A stretch of DNA of 64,000 nt. Origin: SPDF01 sp963699825 (GTDB taxonomy: Bacteria; Gemmatimonadota; Gemmatimonadetes; Gemmatimonadales; GWC2-71-9). The DNA lies in NCBI GenBank assembly GCA_963699825.1, contig CAVOVI010000008.1, positions 1 through 64,000 on the forward strand, given 5' to 3'. The position numbers and the translations under genes are program-made. Below are positions 62,497 to 64,000 of the stretch, piece by piece (positions within the stretch are counted from its first letter, which is position 1; each line of letters opens with the position of its first letter). The notes below the pieces were generated by a model. It was not told the origin of the DNA, made no database searches, and saw only the letters and a list, made by a program, of their open reading frames with translations.

Positions 62497-62531
62497 CGTC
62501 TCTCCTGGTAGCGCCCCACGGGCGCCGGTTA

Positions 62532-63207
62532 TCACGCCATCGGGACCGGCGTCTCGCCGCGGAACGGCCAGCCGAGCTCGCGGAGCAGCGCCATCGCCAG
62601 GTCGTCCCGCCCGGCGTTCGTCACCACCGTGATGTCCATCCCGTGGATCTTCTCGACCTTGTCGTAGTCGATCTCGGGGAAGATCATCTGCTCCTTGATG
62701 CCGATCGTGTAGTTGCCCCGACCGTCGAAGCTCTTGTTCGGCAGGCCGCGGAAGTCGCGGACGCGCGGCACCGCGATCGTGATGAACCGGTCGAGGAACT
62801 CGTACATCCGCGCGCCGCGCAGCGTGACCGAGGCGCCGACCGGCACGCCCGTCGCGGAGGCCGAAGTTGGCGATCGACTTCTTGGCGCGGGTGATGACCG
62901 GCTTCTGGCCGGTGATCAGCGCCAGCTCCGCGACCACCGCGTCGAGCAGCTTCGGGTTCTTGCTCGCCTCGCCCATGCCGACGTTCAGGACGATCTTGGT
63001 GATCCGGGGCACCTGCATCGGGTTCGCGATGCCGAACTGCTGCACCAGGCGCGGCCGCACCACGGTCTCGTAGTACGTCTGCAGCCGGGGCGTGCCCTCG
63101 ACGGCCTTCGGCGCCGAGTCGGTGGCCACGCCGGCGGCGGACCCCTTCTCCTTGCTCGCCTTCGCCGTGCCACCCGTCTTCGGGGCCTTCTCCTTCGTCG
63201 TCGCCAT
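62532..63207 (-). CDS. rplE: 50S ribosomal protein L5 (uL5) with N-terminal extension (one frameshift)
   Basis: About 224 residues with a break near 62850 (KSIANFGLR into VPVGASVTLRGARMYEF). The L5 core starts RLQTYYETVVRPRLVQQFG and includes VPRITKIVLNVGMGEASKN, GQKPVITRAKKSIA, RDFRGLPNKSFDGRGNYTIG and KIHGMDITVVTNAG. The first ~40 residues (Lys/Ala-rich, KAPKTGGTAKASKEKG) are an extension. L5 binds 5S rRNA and contacts P-site tRNA. Confidence 0.95.
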
Positions 63208-63208
63208 C

Positions 63209-63590
63209 TTACCTGCTCCTCGGAATCGGCTGGCCGGACTTCACCGCGATGCGCTCGACCGTCCCGTCGTCGTCCCGCCGCCGGCGCACCCGCGTCGGGG
63301 CGTCGCTCTTCGGGTCGATCAGCATGATCTTCGAGTGATGGATCGGCGCCGGGAACTCGATGATCCCGCCCTCGGTGTTCTGCGTGGCGCGGCGGTGCCG
63401 CTTCACGATGTTCACCCCGTCGATCGCGATCCGTCCCGTCTTCGGGTACACGCGGAGCACCTTCCCCCGCTTGCCCTTGTCGTCACCGCGACATCACCTG
63501 GACGGTGTCGCCCTTGGTGACCGGCATGCTGTGGCGGACCACCGGCTTCTGCCGGACCCGCTTGGCCTTCTTGTACACGAGCGGCTTCAT
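63209..63590 (-). CDS. rplX: 50S ribosomal protein L24 (uL24; one frameshift)
   Basis: About 127 residues with a break near 63488 (VQVMS into RGDDKGKRGKVLRVYPKTGR). The KOW motif is GDDKGKRGKVLRV; then GVNIVKRHRRATQNTEGGII and HHSKIMLIDP. It starts an N-terminal extension (MKPLVYKKAKRVRQKPVVRH) before the usual MxVxKGDTV. L24 starts 50S assembly. Confidence 0.94.
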
Positions 63591-63591
63591 G

Positions 63592-63960
63592 TTACAGCAC
63601 CTCCGGCGCCAGCGAGACGATCTTCATGTACCGCTTCTCGCGCAGCTCGCGCGCCACGGGACCGAAGATGCGGGTCGCCCGCGGCTCGCCCTTGTCGTCG
63701 ATGAGGACCGCGGCGTTCTCGTCGAACCGGATGTAGGAGCCGTCCTTGCGGCGGGTCTCCTTCACGGTCCGGACGATGACCGCCTTGGCCACGTCGCCCT
63801 TCTTCACCTGGCCGGTCGGGATGGCGTCCTTGATGGCCACCACCACGGTGTCGCCGAGGCCCGCGTAGCGGCGCCGGCTCCCGCCGAGGACGCGGATCAC
63901 CAGCGCCTTGCGGGCGCCGGAATTGTCCGCGATTCTGAGCATGCTTTCTTGCTGAACCAT
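63592..63960 (-). CDS. rplN: 50S ribosomal protein L14 (uL14)
   Basis: 122 residues, intact: MVQQESMLRIADNSGARKAL, GGSRRRYAGLGDTVVVAIKD, VKKGDVAKAVIVRTVKETRR, RFDENAAVLIDDKGEPRATR and IFGPVARELREKRYMKIVSL. It sits at the subunit interface. Stop one base before the rplX start. Confidence 0.97.
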   Translation of the reverse strand: MVQQESMLRIADNSGARKALVIRVLGGSRRRYAGLGDTVVVAIKDAIPTGQVKKGDVAKAVIVRTVKETRRKDGSYIRFDENAAVLIDDKGEPRATRIFGPVARELREKRYMKIVSLAPEVL

Positions 63961-63978
63961 GTGTTCCTCGTTGCGTGA

Positions 63979-64000
63979 GCTACTTGGCCCGCTTGACGAT
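63979..64000 (-). CDS. rpsQ: 30S ribosomal protein S17 (uS17), last codons only
   Basis: The window ends inside this gene. Six sense codons (IVKRAK) and a stop are visible, 18 bases before rplN. The basic ending and the position upstream of rplN fit S17; the rest is outside the window. Confidence 0.6.

Overview
This window is chromosomal DNA from a GC-rich, Gram-negative-type bacterium. The best fit is Gemmatimonadota. That is an inference from gene content: a GWxTD-domain TPR protein, a Ser/Thr kinase with zinc-ribbon, PEGA and TonB-like parts, a murQ-anmK-nagZ-SSS operon, B12-dependent ribonucleotide reductase and secreted DUF1254 and sulfatase proteins. No rRNA or tRNA gene was seen. Many otherwise conserved genes, including essential ones (secY, adk, map, trpS, glyS and most ribosomal proteins), are broken by single-base frameshifts while their full coding content is present. 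I read most of these as residual indel errors in a draft assembly and annotate each such gene as one CDS.

Layout. 0-5 kb is a repeat-rich accessory region. It holds a probable chimeric contig edge (a dehydrogenase fragment abutting a kinase tail), a DUF4160/DUF2442 pair, two paralogous membrane coiled-coil proteins, a small winged-helix-like protein and a ~260-bp direct repeat. 5-10.4 kb is a less GC-rich restriction-modification island: Vsr nuclease, C5-cytosine methyltransferase, and an opposing operon of three tandem proteins with nuclease-like motifs plus a small leader gene, preceded by a promoter with a perfect 18-bp palindrome. 10.5-23.1 kb holds nrdJ, a gamma-carbonic anhydrase, the Ser/Thr kinase, the GWxTD protein, a cell-wall amidase, and a PP2C phosphatase coupled to an FHA protein. 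23.3-28.5 kb is a tightly overlapping peptidoglycan-recycling operon (murQ, anmK, nagZ-like, sodium:solute symporter). 28.5-42.6 kb contains envelope and secreted functions: gamma-glutamyltransferase, a lipoprotein, an ABC exporter, a SIMPL protein, a Vps62/beta-barrel fusion, a sulfatase, CcdA, a Fur-family regulator, a TIGR00300 enzyme and a DUF1254 protein. 42.6-53.5 kb is a minus-strand housekeeping run: priA, dipeptide epimerase, histone-deacetylase-like enzyme, a ubiquitin-like small protein with its partner, a beta-propeller, a metallopeptidase, a Cys/Met PLP enzyme, glyS and purA. 53.6-64 kb is the spc-type ribosomal operon (rpsQ to secY), continuing through adk, map, trpS, a PilT-like ATPase and an M28 peptidase to a strong terminator.

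Functional links. The kinase, PP2C and FHA genes look like one phospho-signalling neighbourhood. The amidase and the MurNAc-recycling operon both act on cell wall. Several families of short palindromic repeats are scattered through the window; some lie inside coding sequence (nagZ linker, nrdJ, the C-terminus of a small protein).
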